In this document: one piece after another, positions 24,890 to 36,849 of the stretch | Numbering within the stretch: position 1 is the first letter of the stretch | Layout of the letters: the number at the start of each line of letters is the position of its first letter | Assembly: GCF_019925205.1 (NCBI RefSeq) | Contig: NC_083568.1 | Span: forward strand, 3,214,237-3,278,236 | Reading direction: 5' to 3' | Origin: Metopolophium dirhodum | Lineage: Eukaryota > Arthropoda > Insecta > Hemiptera > Aphididae | Length of the DNA stretch: 64,000 nucleotides | The notes under the pieces: generated by a model | Told to the model about the DNA's origin: nothing | Databases searched by the model: none | Seen by the model: the letters and a program-made list of their open reading frames with translations, nothing else | Translations under genes and position numbers: made by a program

Positions 24890-27800
24890 CTGCAAACACA
24901 CAGAATCGCAAACTGTTATAGATTAACCGGTCGTGTAATAATATAATATAGCTGTGATTGAAAAACAAAATATACGTTTCTATATACCTATAATATGTAG
25001 GTATCTAATGCGTGATTTAATTATATATATATATATATGTAGACGGCAAATGTTTTGTTTTCAATACCTAGTTGTTGGTATTTAAATCAACGGAAGCGCG
25101 TGCGCACGTGTATATAGATAAAGCGATATATTTTTTTTCTCACGCCTCCTCCGACGGTTTAGTATCAATAAATTAAAATGTAATATAAATAGATATGTTA
25201 AATTATAATATTATATGGGTCGATTTTATAAATTAATATTATTTTTTGACGGCCGCGAGTAAAAAAAAATTCATCGTACTATCTATTATTATAATATATC
25301 GACGAAAAAAAATTGATTCGGCCAACTTCGCAGCGGGTTAAGTATAATAATAATATTGTGGTATATTTCGGTAGATGGTACTCACGTCGCGGTTGGTCCA
25401 GCGGATCGGCTTGCCGTTCTCGTCCAGCTTGGCGATGGCGATCACCTTCAGCTTGCGCTCTTTGCCGTAATAGCAAGTCGGGCACACGGCCACCTGCAGC
25501 TTGACGGCCCCGGCAATCTTGTCCTCGCCGTCGGCCCCGGACTGTTGCTGCGCCTGCAATTGCTGCTGCGGCGGTGGACTCGCTGACTGCGGTGGACTCG
25601 CTGACTGCGGTGGACTCGCCGACTGCGGTGGACTAGCCGACAGCGGTGGACTAGCCGACTGCGAGCACGACGCGACCAAATCGGGCAGCAACGATTGCTG
25701 TTGCTCGCGCTGTTGCTGTTGCGCGCGCTGTTGCTCGCGCTGTTGCTGTTGCTCGCGCATACTACGGCGGTACTCCGGACTTAGCCGTTGCTGTAGCCAA
25801 AGACGGTGGCGCTCTTCCATCGGATCCGGCCGCGGGGGCGCAGCAATGAAGTTGATGACAGGGGGGCTTAACGCATTACCTGCGGGGGACGCAAAAAAAA
25901 AATAAATATTAATGACATATTAATATTGAAAAAAATACATAGACATAATATCAAAATAAATATTTTGGACATTACGCGCGTGACGGTCATAATAATAATA
26001 TTATATTATTTAACACGATAATCGAATAAATTCAAATTATCAAGTTGGTCACGCAATTTTTAAAAGCAAAATTTCGCGTCGTTCGCACATCAATAAATAT
26101 AATAAATAATATAATAAAATATAATATACCCGTATATTCGATAATATTATCATTAAATAAACTAAGTACAATAATTTAATTTATATATCTTAATGTTCAA
26201 TAGGTAAAAGTTCCACGACGACAACGGTGGCGGCAATAATTATAACAATAATAAATCGTAAGACTTTGGGGAAAAAATAAACAATAAAGGACCGAGCGTG
26301 ATAAGCGGCGCGTGGGCGAGCGGCGCGGTTTCGGCCTTGGAGGCACTTGTTGGCAAATTATCGTGTCTTTTGTCGCGCGAGCAAACAATAGGGGCCTCCG
26401 AATTTCGCAAAGAATATAATAGACGCCATATACGGTATATAGGTATCTAGATCGTATATTATTTTACTATTTTTACCTCTTAGGAAAAAAAATCACAACG
26501 ATCGAACCTGCCTACGTAATATTATACCAACCCATAATAATATAGTCGCGTGTGCCGTACATAGGTAGGTACCTAGTTGAATATCGAAAGAGAATTTTCG
26601 ATTTTTTTTTTTTTACATTTCCCAATTCAAATCAATTAGATAATACGCGCACAGATGTATTGTACGGACACGCGCACGGAGACAAAAGAACAACGGTTCG
26701 GTTTTAAGGTGTCGCGCAATCGCATAGCAAATAAAATAATATGTATGTGTATTCGAGTATACAAACAATATTGTAATTGTTAATAATTATTGTATAATGT
26801 AATACCTATTCACGCGAAACTAGCGCGCTAACTGCAGTTTGACGTAAAAATAAATAATTACAGTCTATAATCAATACCCAAATATATTATGTCAAATTTA
26901 TTTTTTATCCGATTAGCGAAAAACGTTTCGATAAAACCGACAATATAATAATATAATATAATATTATAAGTTTTTTTTTAAACAAATGAGCGAACAATGA
27001 TGGACTGATGCGGTATCGCGCGCGTATTTATTTAAAATAATATAATATTAAGTTGGCGGAAAACCAAAGTATTTTTTCGCCCCTAATTTATTTTTCACAT
27101 CTCTCGCGAAAAACTGGTCACTACATAATATTATTATATTATATTATTATTGTACTAGTCGTGTACCGGTCGTGCGTGGAAAAAAATATTAATATAATGC
27201 GAAAAAAAATATAATATAAGACTTGTATATTATATAGGTATTATTTGGTCGTTCACACGCGTTGCATCTATATATTATTATATTATTATCGTAGCAGACT
27301 CTATTATATTCGTACGAGATATTATTCCGGTATAAGCGAGTGTATAAGTTGGTTGTATCGTGGTTTATCGGAGTATCGGACGCGTTCGCCTACCTGTTGT
27401 AGGCAGAGATGTCGGGTGGGTGACCTTATATGTTACCGTGGTACATGCGACGGCGACGCGACAGGTCCGCACAAGTCGTCCCGTGTTACTGACCGACCGA
27501 CAAAATAATATAAGTTGATATTTATTTTTTTGTTATTGTTATTATTTTATTAATTTCTATTTAATTTTCAATTTATTATTGTGAATTTTTTTTTTAAAGG
27601 ACTAGTACAATATTGTTTTATACCGCTAATATACATAAGCTTCATACATATTAATATTATAATAAACATAATTACATAGCTAATATTATTGTGTAATACA
27701 GAAATATTATATTATATTTTTATTTTATATTATATTATTATTTAATTATATACCGCGTTTTCGAATAAAAATTTTGTACCACTGTACCAGAACACCGCGT

Positions 27801-28330
27801 GGAACAACGTACCGCTATCCTATTATTATATTATTATTGTCAAATCTCAAATATATTATTTTTCCTTATTTCGTAAAATCACGTGACAGCCGCGACGGTT
27901 TGCGTAACTCCTTTTTATTTTTTTAACACGTGGATATTTTTTTGTGCAATAAAGTTTTTCATCACGAAACACGTTGCGGCAAATTTTTTTTACGAAATTA
28001 GCGCAATTATTTATACAAAAAAAAATTGTCTAATACAATTTTTTTTTATTATTTTTCGCGGCAATTTATTATTTTCCCCAAAAACTTGCACAACTATTAT
28101 AATTTATACTTTGAGACATAAAAATATGAACACGTACAATTTACAACTATACCTGTGGTAAAGGACACTACTGGGACTATATGATAAATATTATAATATA
28201 AACACTCACCGATCATTGCAGAGGGCATTTGCCTGAGTAGTCCCATCAGTTGTACGAGCAGATCTTGGATTCGCAAATAATGAATCCTCGCTACATCAGG
28301 ATCGGGCTCAAGTCTGAACGGTACAGCCAT
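24746..28330 (-). CDS. hid: Hid-like IAP antagonist (pro-apoptotic), 3 exons
   Basis: Join of 28330..28210, 25879..25386 and 24889..24746 (minus), 252 aa. Phases agree: exon 1 ends with one spare base at a GTGAGT donor, exon 2 starts with two after CCCCCGCAG, and exon 2 ends on a codon boundary before GTGAGT, with exon 3 after TTTGCAG. Seen: residues 2-5 are AVPF, the IAP-binding motif of Hid once Met is removed; a hydrophobic helix-like stretch at about 16-40; Gln/Arg-rich 83-102; five SASPP units at 115-143; a CPTC motif at 173-176 in a well-formed block to 205; basic KVKRR at 218-222; a hydrophobic tail at about 235-250 ending KMFIKQ, like a mitochondrial tail anchor. Known of the family: Hid binds IAPs through its N-terminus, frees caspases, and sits at mitochondria through its C-terminus. 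The frame is open upstream to a Met at 28528, but only the start at 28330 exposes AVPF. Gene structure is firm; the Hid name rests on architecture, not alignment. Confidence 0.8.
24890..25385 (-). other. Intron 2 of Hid-like gene
   Basis: A 496-base GT-AG intron, AT-rich, with a TA microsatellite near 25022..25038. Nothing else recognised. Confidence 0.75.
25386..25879 (-). CDS. hid: Exon 2 of Hid-like gene
   Basis: This exon encodes the end of Gly41 through Asp205. The acceptor follows a T-rich tract (CCCCCGCAG). It contains the Gln/Arg stretch, the Ser-Pro hexapeptide array and the CPTC-containing block. The donor GAC|GTGAGT leaves the frame intact. The open frame runs past the donor into the intron, so the raw frame end (25338) is not the exon end. 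Confidence 0.82.
25573..25662 (-). repeat. 18-bp in-frame minisatellite (SASPPQ array)
   Basis: Five 18-base units encode Ser-Ala-Ser-Pro-Pro-Gln or close variants (one Leu, one Pro at the sixth position). Unit-to-unit changes are few and mostly silent, so expansion was recent or homogenised. Each unit supplies one Ser-Pro. Confidence 0.85.
25880..28209 (-). other. Intron 1 of Hid-like gene
   Basis: A 2330-base GT-AG intron. It is AT-rich, with TATAATATTATA strings, short A or T runs and scattered CG-containing stretches (26200-26400, 27380-27500). I see no exon, RNA gene or transposon end in it. Its size leaves room for enhancers, but no specific site is claimed. Confidence 0.7.
28210..28330 (-). 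CDS. hid: Exon 1 of Hid-like gene
   Basis: This exon encodes residues 1-40 plus the first base of Gly41. It holds the AVPF motif and an amphipathic or hydrophobic segment rich in Leu, Ile and Met. The donor is G|GTGAGTGTT. The start lies in the context ATC-ATG-G. Confidence 0.8.
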
Positions 28331-28544
28331 GATTGAAGTTGTTCGTTTTTTCTTCTTTTTTTTCTGGCGACAAATCGCAATCTTACGACTTTGATTTTTT
28401 TTTAAAAAAATCTTTATCGTTTCGGAAAAGTTTTTCACAAAATCGAAATACGAACGCAAAATAATTTGAGTATAAACAAAACAAATCGCGGGAAACGCAC
28501 TGTGCGAAAAATAGTCATGTGAACGCAAAAGTCAAAAAAATCGG

Positions 28545-29160
28545 TTAAGTCCGCGGCGGAAAAATTATTGTAATCTTCGGCGGCGGCGGCGGCGGCGTTG
28601 CACGCGAAGAAGAGTGCTCGGAGAGCGGTTCCGATTCACTCGACACCCGGAAGAGTTGCGCGTAGTCCAACGACTGAAGAGTGCTCGCCGGTCGGACAGA
28701 CCCTTTCGCTCGGGTCCGTTTCGCGGCGGCGGCGGTGTATGCGCGTGCGCGCGTCTGGGCGACGGCTGTCGACGGGGCACGACGGGTACCGGCCGGCAAG
28801 TAGGCGCGCGCGTGCTGCGGCGATTGTCCGGACTACGGCGGCGGCGGCGGTGATAATAGTAATAATTATCCGTCGTGCTCGCTGGCGCTGCACATGCGGC
28901 GGCGGCGGTGTAGGTAGCGATACTGATCGGCCGCCGCCGCCGCCGCCGCCGTCAAGCCGTGCGTGCGACGACCCGTACGGCGACGGCGCGCGTTTTTCGG
29001 CGGGACCGAGATCCCGCGCTTTTTTTCGGGCCAATCGCCGTCTGGCTGGGCGGCGGCGGTGGTGCGAGGGCCGCCCCCGCCCCGAAAGACCCTGCACCCC
29101 ACCGCCCCACCGACCCACACAACCGTCGTCGTACCTGTGGCGGCGGCGACGTCATTTTCC
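28545..29160. promoter_or_regulatory. CpG-rich block upstream of Hid-like gene, probable promoter and 5' UTR
   Basis: The block is dense in CG dinucleotides with several (CGG)n/(CCG)n runs (28575-28597, 28722-28735, 28932-28951), in sharp contrast to the AT-rich surroundings. It lies 215-830 bases 5' of the start codon on the coding strand. Frames open on both strands here are typical of GC-rich non-coding DNA. The start site of transcription cannot be placed. Confidence 0.5.
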
Positions 29161-29805
29161 TTCTCGTGAAATAATATAATAACGTAAAATATTATTATTA
29201 TTAATATTATGATGCATCCATCGTCATCTATTTTTTTAATATTATAATATTAATTATCAAATCATTCTAAACGCGCCAGTTTGTATAATAGGTAAGTATC
29301 ATGATATAAGTGAAAACGCGTATTGCCAACAATCGGTTTCGCTCAATTTAAAATAGGTATGCGTAACCTATATGTCGTCATATTATTCGTGTCTTTCCAG
29401 CCGGCGGTAACGCGGTATACTCGGTACTTAATTTGGTTTTGGTTATTTCGCATCATATTGTATAAATTATTATAAGTATATTCGGTTGAGATAGATAACT
29501 ATAAAGATACGTTACATAGGACAACGGTTCTCATCCTTGTTATATTATCTGAGTTCCAGCTACACTGTTTAAAAATATCATGTACCAAATAACAATTTTT
29601 TTTTGTTTTTCAAAAACGCATACCTACGTTTTTTCACATGTGTGTAATTTTATTTTATTAGGAACTACAAAATTATGACAATATAAGCTAAATTGCTAAA
29701 TTTAACTGCTGAATAATATTGAATGCACGAGAAGAAAATTAAATATGTACATTTACTATATTTATTTATGTTATAATTAATATTATCTAAATAAACCAAA
29801 TAATA
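29161..29805. other. AT-rich flank upstream of the Hid-like gene
   Basis: No gene seen. AT-rich with TAATATTATAATATT strings. Confidence 0.5.
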
Positions 29806-30005
29806 TTTAAGAGGACGCCACATCCGCATGTGTTGTCTCTGTCTACAAACGCGTAACATACCAAATTTACGCTCAGAAATTCACGTTTTATGGCGTTAGC
29901 TTAAAAATTAGACTGAATCGAATATTATGAAACTTGATGGTAAGAACATTATCTGTGTTTTGTTGGAAGTTCTTTTTACAATAATTCAGTTTTTAGGTGA
30001 GATTA
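29806..30005. mobile_element. Partial MITE (same left end as 50086..50569)
   Basis: TTTAAGAGGACGCCACATCC and GTTGTCTCTGTCTACAAACG match the left end of the 50086 element. Further in lies AACTTGATGGTAAGAACATT, typical interior of this aphid repeat type as I recall it. No matching right end nearby. Confidence 0.55.
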
Positions 30006-32490
30006 CACCGATAAAACATGACTGAACTATTCACCACGCACATCTAGTCGATGTTATTATACGGTATAACACTTAAAAATTATATTAAATGTGTATACCT
30101 ATATACATATAACACATAATATGTTATAATATCAAAACAGGTATATGTATTTTACGATACGTAGATACAATTACCTAACCTTTACAACACCGCCAAGTTA
30201 GAATAATTCAAATATATTATAATTCAATTTTAACATTTACTAATAGGTCTATTATATTATACGTATACTTATATATAGTTATATATCTATAGCATTATAT
30301 ACTCGCGTTATATATTATTATGTAAAAATATTTACGAACGTGTTTCTAAATTTGAAATACGTCTGACTACTGTATAAGTACATGACCAAATAAATATTAA
30401 TAATAATAATACACATCGTGTTTCGTTTTTCATTATCTGTTTCGTTTTAGTATGTATATGATGAAGGCATCATAGCCCATGGCGGCATGCCACGAAGGTA
30501 TAATATAATACTGCATGCGACATGGCGTATCACATTTCTACGAATCGCATTTTAAATTTTACCCAATTAATACCGTTGTGTTTTCGGCCAATCTTATAAT
30601 ACCTATATAATATTTAGGCAAACCTATATACCTATATATAAAGTTTTAAAAAGTACACGATTCTATTGTTTTTGAAATTCAATGCGGATAGTTTATTATA
30701 ATGGTTTTTTAATGTATTTTAAATCCATCACCAAGTGTAGGTAGCAATGTATATAGGTACAATATAATATACTAAAATTAGTTATTTTTAATGCGTCTCA
30801 TTTAATCTGAAGAAATAAAACATTTAGGTAAGTGTATACCCATAAACCTACACATTATTGGTACAGTATACCTACATCAAAACAGTACACAAAAGAAATC
30901 CTGTGATCGATTTCTTTAAAAGAATATAACACTTTACCAATAGGTATGTATAAGTACTTAAATTGTGCCTATATAGAGGTATATCTGTAATTTTTTTTTA
31001 TTTGTAATACAAACAAACTTCATTTTATCGCATATACCTACTGTATAGAATAGTAATAATATGAAAAATGGTCAGCATTAATAGCATTTATCATTTTGTT
31101 TTGCTCACGACGTTACAATATAATATTATTATCTAGTTATTTAAAGTGAAAACTGAAGAGATAACGTTTTCTAATGTTTACCTCCGAATAATCTATAAAC
31201 GCGAGCTGCAGACTCTTTTTCAGGTTTTTTTGTCGACGCGTATATAATTATATATACAATATAAATGCTTAATATTATATTATTATATACATATAGCGCG
31301 TATTATAAATGCCCATTTTTAAGACAACAAAAATATCCCAGTCACAGAATATATAGTATAGAAATTTGTCGATAACGCGTTATCTTTTGCCACCGAGAGT
31401 AAATATAAAATATTGTCGCTCGGTGATGTATATAATATTATTATGTTTATATGTATCATGTTTATCGCATTTGATAAGCAGCATCATTAAGTGGTGTGTA
31501 TATACTCAAACCTGCAGCAGGGAATTATTATTTGTTGTGGAAATTCGAATATGATTAATATTTTTCCATTATATTATAATATTATAATATGTATATACGT
31601 TATCTCTGTGAGACTATAAAATGCGAGGACACAGATTATGACAAACAAATAAACTACGTGACACGAATAAATCACTTTTTTTAAAAGCATCCTATCTCAA
31701 TTATTAGGCCTTTGTCAACGCTATATATTATACTGGCCGCAGACCGAATAAAAAAAAAGATTAATGAATAGGTATTATAACTGATAAAAACATAAATAAT
31801 TGGTTATTTTGGAAGCATTTTTGGCAGTTCAACTGCAATTTAAAATCCTATGTAAGTGGAAGCTACTAATAAATAAAAATATTATTTTTCAAATATGAGT
31901 TATTCTATATACCACATAAATAGGTAGGCATATGCGGATGGAACAATTCAACATTACGTGCGGTTTATAAATTAAAATCATGTTACAATTAAAAAATTAT
32001 ACGACTGGTGTACGATAGATAATATAGCTAATAATTTTAATACCTAACTCTAGGAAAACAATCACACACTTATTTACTTTGACCAATAATATTTTTATTA
32101 TATTATAATATATTATCGAGTAGGTAGCCTATATCGACACTGACATTTCAACGTTTCGCGGTGTACTTACAACTATAACTGACGTAACACACGTATCGCG
32201 TTCGAGACACGTCGACGTCGCCTTTATGTATTATTATTATTATTATTATAAATAAAATATACATTGGCGAGATGAAAGTAACGGAATATTGCTGCTGACC
32301 GCCACGTGTACCTATATATAGGCGGTAAGAAATATGTGCACTATATTACAATACGTAATATTATGTGCAAAAATAGTACATATTGTATAATGTATAAATT
32401 ATAATAAAGGTATATAGCTGGTATGAGGTATAATAGCTACCCGATTATCGATAGCAAATGTAAATCCGTATACTGATAACGATATTATTA
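30006..32490. other. AT-rich intergenic DNA
   Basis: Very AT-rich with many TAGGTA and TATA strings. No gene or clear transposon end. Confidence 0.6.
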
Positions 32491-34025
32491 GTGACACGTC
32501 CAACGCGCACGTGTCGATCAAAGTTATTTTTTGTGCGGTTTTAATTTTGGTTATTGTATGATTACAAAAATAGTAAGCTTGTTTGTTTTTTCCTTATTTT
32601 TAAGTAATATATTATGTATACATAGTTATTTAATTACGATTTTATGCGATTAATAATTATTGCTGTACGATGATAGTGAAGTATATAATTATGGTAAATT
32701 TAAAACTATACAAGCAATTAAAAACCAAATTAGATATTATGTAAAATTAAACGATTTAAAAAAAAATGTAAATATTTAAATTACAAAAATAATTTACTTA
32801 CTTAACATTATGGTTTTATAAATTTCCATGTAGGTTCATATACCTACCTACATAATATATTTTCTAAGGTAAAAATTAAACTGTAGGTATAACTTACATG
32901 GCTGTGCCTAACAAATGTATATTCGTATGCTTATAATAATATTATTATAGTGACACGTCACACGAGCACGTGTCGATCAAGGCTCTATTTTTGTATAGTT
33001 TAAATGTCGGTTATTGTATAATTATATTGTATAATATTATTAATATTTGGATATGTAAATGATAAGCTTGTTTCTTTTTCTATATTTTTCAGTAATATAG
33101 GTAGGTACCTACATCGTTATTCAATTATGGTTTTATTATTAATTACTGTACAATATAGTTGGGTATAATTATAGTAAATTCAAAATTATACAAGCTGCAA
33201 TTAAAAAATTGAATTGGATATGTGTGTGAAATTAAACGAAATTATAAAAATAAACTAACTAATACATTTATTCGTATACTTATTAGTTATAATGCCCAAC
33301 CTATTATTATTATTTTTCAATGTAATTTTAACTATTTTGTTAAATATTTGCTTGTCTGTTTTACCGTTTTCATATTTGAATTGGGGCAACCTGTATATTA
33401 CATATTTATTGTATAATATTATAAATAAATAGTGACAAGTCGAACGCGCACGTGTCGATCAAAGCTCTTTTTTTGCAGTATAGTTAAAATGTTGGTTATT
33501 GTATAATATTATAGTAATATAGGAATAAATGGTGAGCTTGCTTCTTTTTTCCGTAATTGTCTGTACCAATATTTTTTTCTAGGTTCATGATTTCATGATT
33601 AATTACTGTACGTTAGTTAAGTATAATTATGAAAAATTTAAACTATACTAGCAATTAAAAACCAATTTAGGTATGTAAAATTAAACGAATTTCAAAATAT
33701 AAATACCTAAACTACAAAAATAATTTATACCTATTGTTATTAAACATTATGGTTTTGTAAATTTCTATGTATATGTTCCTATATAGGTACATACATTGTT
33801 TAAGGTTTATGATTAATTTTCCGATGGTTAAGTGTAATTAATATGGCGGATTTAAAACCATATATAAGCAATTAAAAAAATTAAATGGGTATGTAAAATT
33901 AAACAAATTAAAAAAATATATATACTTTAAAAACAAAAATAATTTACTTGCTAAACATCATGGTTTTGTAAATGTCCATGTATAGGTTAGGTTCCTTCAC
34001 ATACATTTTCTAAGGTTAAAAATTC
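32491..34025. repeat. Tandem array of about 460-480-bp units (three, plus a partial fourth)
   Basis: Units start at 32491, 32950 and 33432 with GTGACACGTC-like sequence followed by GCACGTGTCGATCAA. Each then carries GGTTATTGTAT, AAGCTTGTTT-like, AATTAAAAA and AACATTATGGTTTT blocks in the same order. The last partial unit (about 33830-34025) has only the second half. No coding content. Diverged, so an old duplication. Confidence 0.75.
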
Positions 34026-34356
34026 ACCTTCTCTACTCAAACAAGTCACTGCAGGTCTGCAGAGCCAAATATTGAAGAATAAAATATTACATACAATGCA
34101 CTATAGGTATCTGTTATTATCCATTAATTTAATGGATGGTTCTCTTAAAGATAAACACTAGTTTATCCATACATTTTAACGTTTTTAGAAATATTTTTAT
34201 TTAAATAAAAAAAACATATCGCAGTCATAAGGGAACATTATTTATAAAAAATATATATATAATATATATTTTGTATGTATACCCACTGTTTCTTATCGTA
34301 TTTATACTATTATATAATTTTTGATATTTTTCACATTTCCGCGAAGCCTGCATAAA
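34026..34356. other. AT-rich spacer
   Basis: Nothing recognised. Confidence 0.6.
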
Positions 34357-34476
34357 TTTCATATTCCATAAAGTATAATGTTTTCTAATTAATTCAACAT
34401 ACCCATAATATTTTAATTTCCAATTGCGAAAAATTCATTAGTCATTATAGTCAACTAAAAAAATATTGTTTAAAGG
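34357..34476 (+). repeat. Left part of tandem-duplicated host sequence (copy 1)
   Basis: Matches 40528..40665, including TTAATTCAACATA and TTCATTAGTCATTA. The foldback element interrupts this copy. Confidence 0.75.
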
Positions 34477-35241
34477 AGGTGCATTTCCCTGGCACCCCCC
34501 ACCTCAGAATTTTGGATTCAAACCAAGGGCTTTCGTTTGTGCTACGTTTGTGCCGGATTGTGCTCGAATTTCATCGTTTGTGCTGCAACCCTTCTAAAGT
34601 TATAAGGGATAATGATTGGGGGTGCCAGCGAAACGACTGCACCCCCACCTCAGAATTTCGGATTCAAACCAAGGGCTTTCGTTTGTGCTACGTTTGTGCT
34701 GGATTGTGCTCGAATTTAATCGTTTGTGCTGCAACCCTTCTAAAGTTATAAGGGATAATGATTGGGGGTGCCAGCGAAACGACTGCACCCCCACCTCAGA
34801 GTTTTCAAATATAAATTATGCCATTCGTTTGTGCTACGTTTGTGCTGGTTTGTGCTCGAGTTTTATCGTTTGTGCTGCAAACCCTAATGAGCTAGAATGG
34901 ATCTTTAGTGGGGGTGCCAGCGAAACGGCTGCACCCCCACCTCCAAATTTTTGAATTTAAATTATGCCATTCGTTTGTGCTACGTTTGTGCTGGATTGTG
35001 CTCGAGTTTCATCGTTTGTGCTACAACCCCTAATGAACTACAGGGGATTATTAGTAGGAGGGGGTGGTATGGAGCCATAATGCAACCCCAATTCAAAATA
35101 TTGGTTCTCCAAATATGAGCCAATCTTTAGTAGTTTGCTACTGATATCCTGTACCATACAGTACTCTACTACTTCCGGAGTTATCCTTATAAATTTAATT
35201 AGGGGGTTGTAAAGACGAGCCGACACCCCCCATATTGAATT
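34477..35241 (+). repeat. Left terminal inverted repeat with 146-bp tandem units
   Basis: Unit boundaries at GGGGGTGCCAGCGAAACG fall at 34618, 34764 and 34910, with a degenerate one at about 35060. Each unit holds several GTTTGTGCT motifs. The inner 180 bases are non-tandem. Frames here (34479, 34616, 35038) are by-products of the repeat. Confidence 0.9.
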
Positions 35242-35428
35242 GTTTGGTCCAAATCAGTCCCATTGGTTTTGACTAAGTTAGTGCTTATTTATTTTGTACT
35301 CTTTGTCTCCTTCGTTATTATTTCTTTGCTCATTAAAAAAATTATAAGTCTTTCTTACGAGGAGATGCTCTGGAATGCCTAAAACGAGGACAGCCCCTAG
35401 AGTTTTATCGGAAATCACTTGTGGTCGG

Positions 35429-35530
35429 AAGGTAAAAATGATCTATAGCCCATAGGTGTGCATTAATTATTTCTCGTAGTTTTTGAGTTCAAATAACTTA
35501 ATTGTAGGAGTTTAATTTTAAAATACACGT
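35429..35530. repeat. Diverged inner extension of the inverted repeat, left copy
   Basis: GGTAAAAATGATCTATA, then TTTCTCGTAGTTTTTGAGTT and CAAATAACTTA, match the complement of 39278..39360 with substitutions. A direct partial copy also lies at about 39160-39215. Confidence 0.6.
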
Positions 35531-35684
35531 AATTGTAATAAATTGTGAATATACTTGAGACAGGGGAAGCGTTTGTAGTTTCATTTTTCAACCCATATAG
35601 TAAGTTGTCTCACATCATAAACATTTTGTTTTGGCTCACGACAATTTAATATTATTTTTAATATAATAATAGCAATATCATTTT

Positions 35685-36775
35685 AGATTCTGAGTGAAAC
35701 GATGAATGTATTGATTTTACAATGATGTGTGTTTTTTTTTTATTTTTTTTTAAATTTTTAAATTTATTTTTTTATTTTTGTGTCTGTGTACACGATAAGT
35801 AGTCGAAATAATGCTTCGATTTTCGACTTCAGTATCATGTTCGATGGGAAAGTGAATATCGTTGGAGCATTGGGAAGGTCAAAATCAGAAGTTAAATTTC
35901 CAGGTAGTTTTCAAAAGCGACGTGAAAAACAAAAGAAAAATTAAGGAAAAACGGGAATTTTTACGCAAAATCGATTTTTAACAAAATTGATTTTGGTTTT
36001 TGGTGTAACTCTAAAGCAAATGACCATAGATGCATGAAATTTTCACTGGTTGTTTATATTTGCATTTTCTATACACGATAACATTTTGAAAATAATTTGA
36101 CTTTTTTGAACGGTTTACGGACATTGTCAGTTTTCAATTTTTTTAGTTTTTTTTTCTATAAATATCAATAAAATTTTATTTGTTGGGTAAAAAAGCGTGA
36201 AAATTTAATGCAAGGCTCCTGTTATATTGTTACAATAGCAGTTGAAAAATATGAAAAATACATAGGCACAATTTTTTTTTATATGCATTTAAAGTTCAAA
36301 TTTGGACAACATTTATCAAATTTAAAATTTAATAATTATTTTGTAGTTAATCATTTATAAAATGTTCAACTTTTATAGGTAAGGATTGAAAATTTAAAAC
36401 AAGGTTCCACGTAAGTAGTTAATTATGTTACCAACAAATCTAAAAAATACACAAACACAGTTTATTTTTATAGTAATTTTAAGTTCAAATTTGGACGAAT
36501 TACAAATTAAAAAACCTAGAATATTCTTTTTAGTTATTTTGTTGTGATTGTACAATATTATTCTTGGGTACTTGAAACTTCTAAAGTAAACTATTATATA
36601 TCTGTGATAGTATCACGGTTTGTTGTTGATGTATAACGCGTTATAAGGACCTAATGGATATTGTGATATGATTAATTTGGAATTTATTATAGGTGAATTA
36701 TTTTTTTAATACCATAGATAAGTATATAATATGTCTTAAACCTAGACTGACATACCGTCGTATCTACTCAGAATC
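35685..36775. mobile_element. Nested dispersed aphid-type repeat, about 1.1 kb
   Basis: It opens GATTCTGAGTGAAACGATGA and closes with the inverse ACTCAGAATC near 36766. It is AT-rich and non-coding. A fragment of the same family is at 1485..1536. I recall this sequence type as a very common repeat in aphid genomes. It sits inside the foldback element. Confidence 0.6.
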
Positions 36776-36849
36776 GTTTTTCTTATACAATGATATTATA
36801 TCATTGAATTCAAATTTTGAGTTAAGTATTTCTCGGCCATGTTTCAACT

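Noticed and set aside
28331..28528. In-frame upstream Met at 28528 extending the Hid-like protein by 66 residues
   Set aside because: The extension is Lys/Phe-rich with a run of six or more Lys, typical of AT-rich leader sequence. It would bury the AVPF motif that needs a free N-terminus.
28598..29179. 193-codon plus frame and several minus frames in the CpG-rich block
   Set aside because: All are Arg, Ala and Pro-rich and open on both strands at once, as GC-rich non-coding DNA gives. No domain and no splice logic.
32491..34025. Tandem units considered as a CRISPR array
   Set aside because: Units are hundreds of bases long and diverged, in eukaryotic DNA, with no short exact repeats and unique spacers.
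34479..35226. Frames in the left arm of the foldback element
   Set aside because: They are translations of the 146-bp repeat and recur identically in the right arm at 39378-40092.
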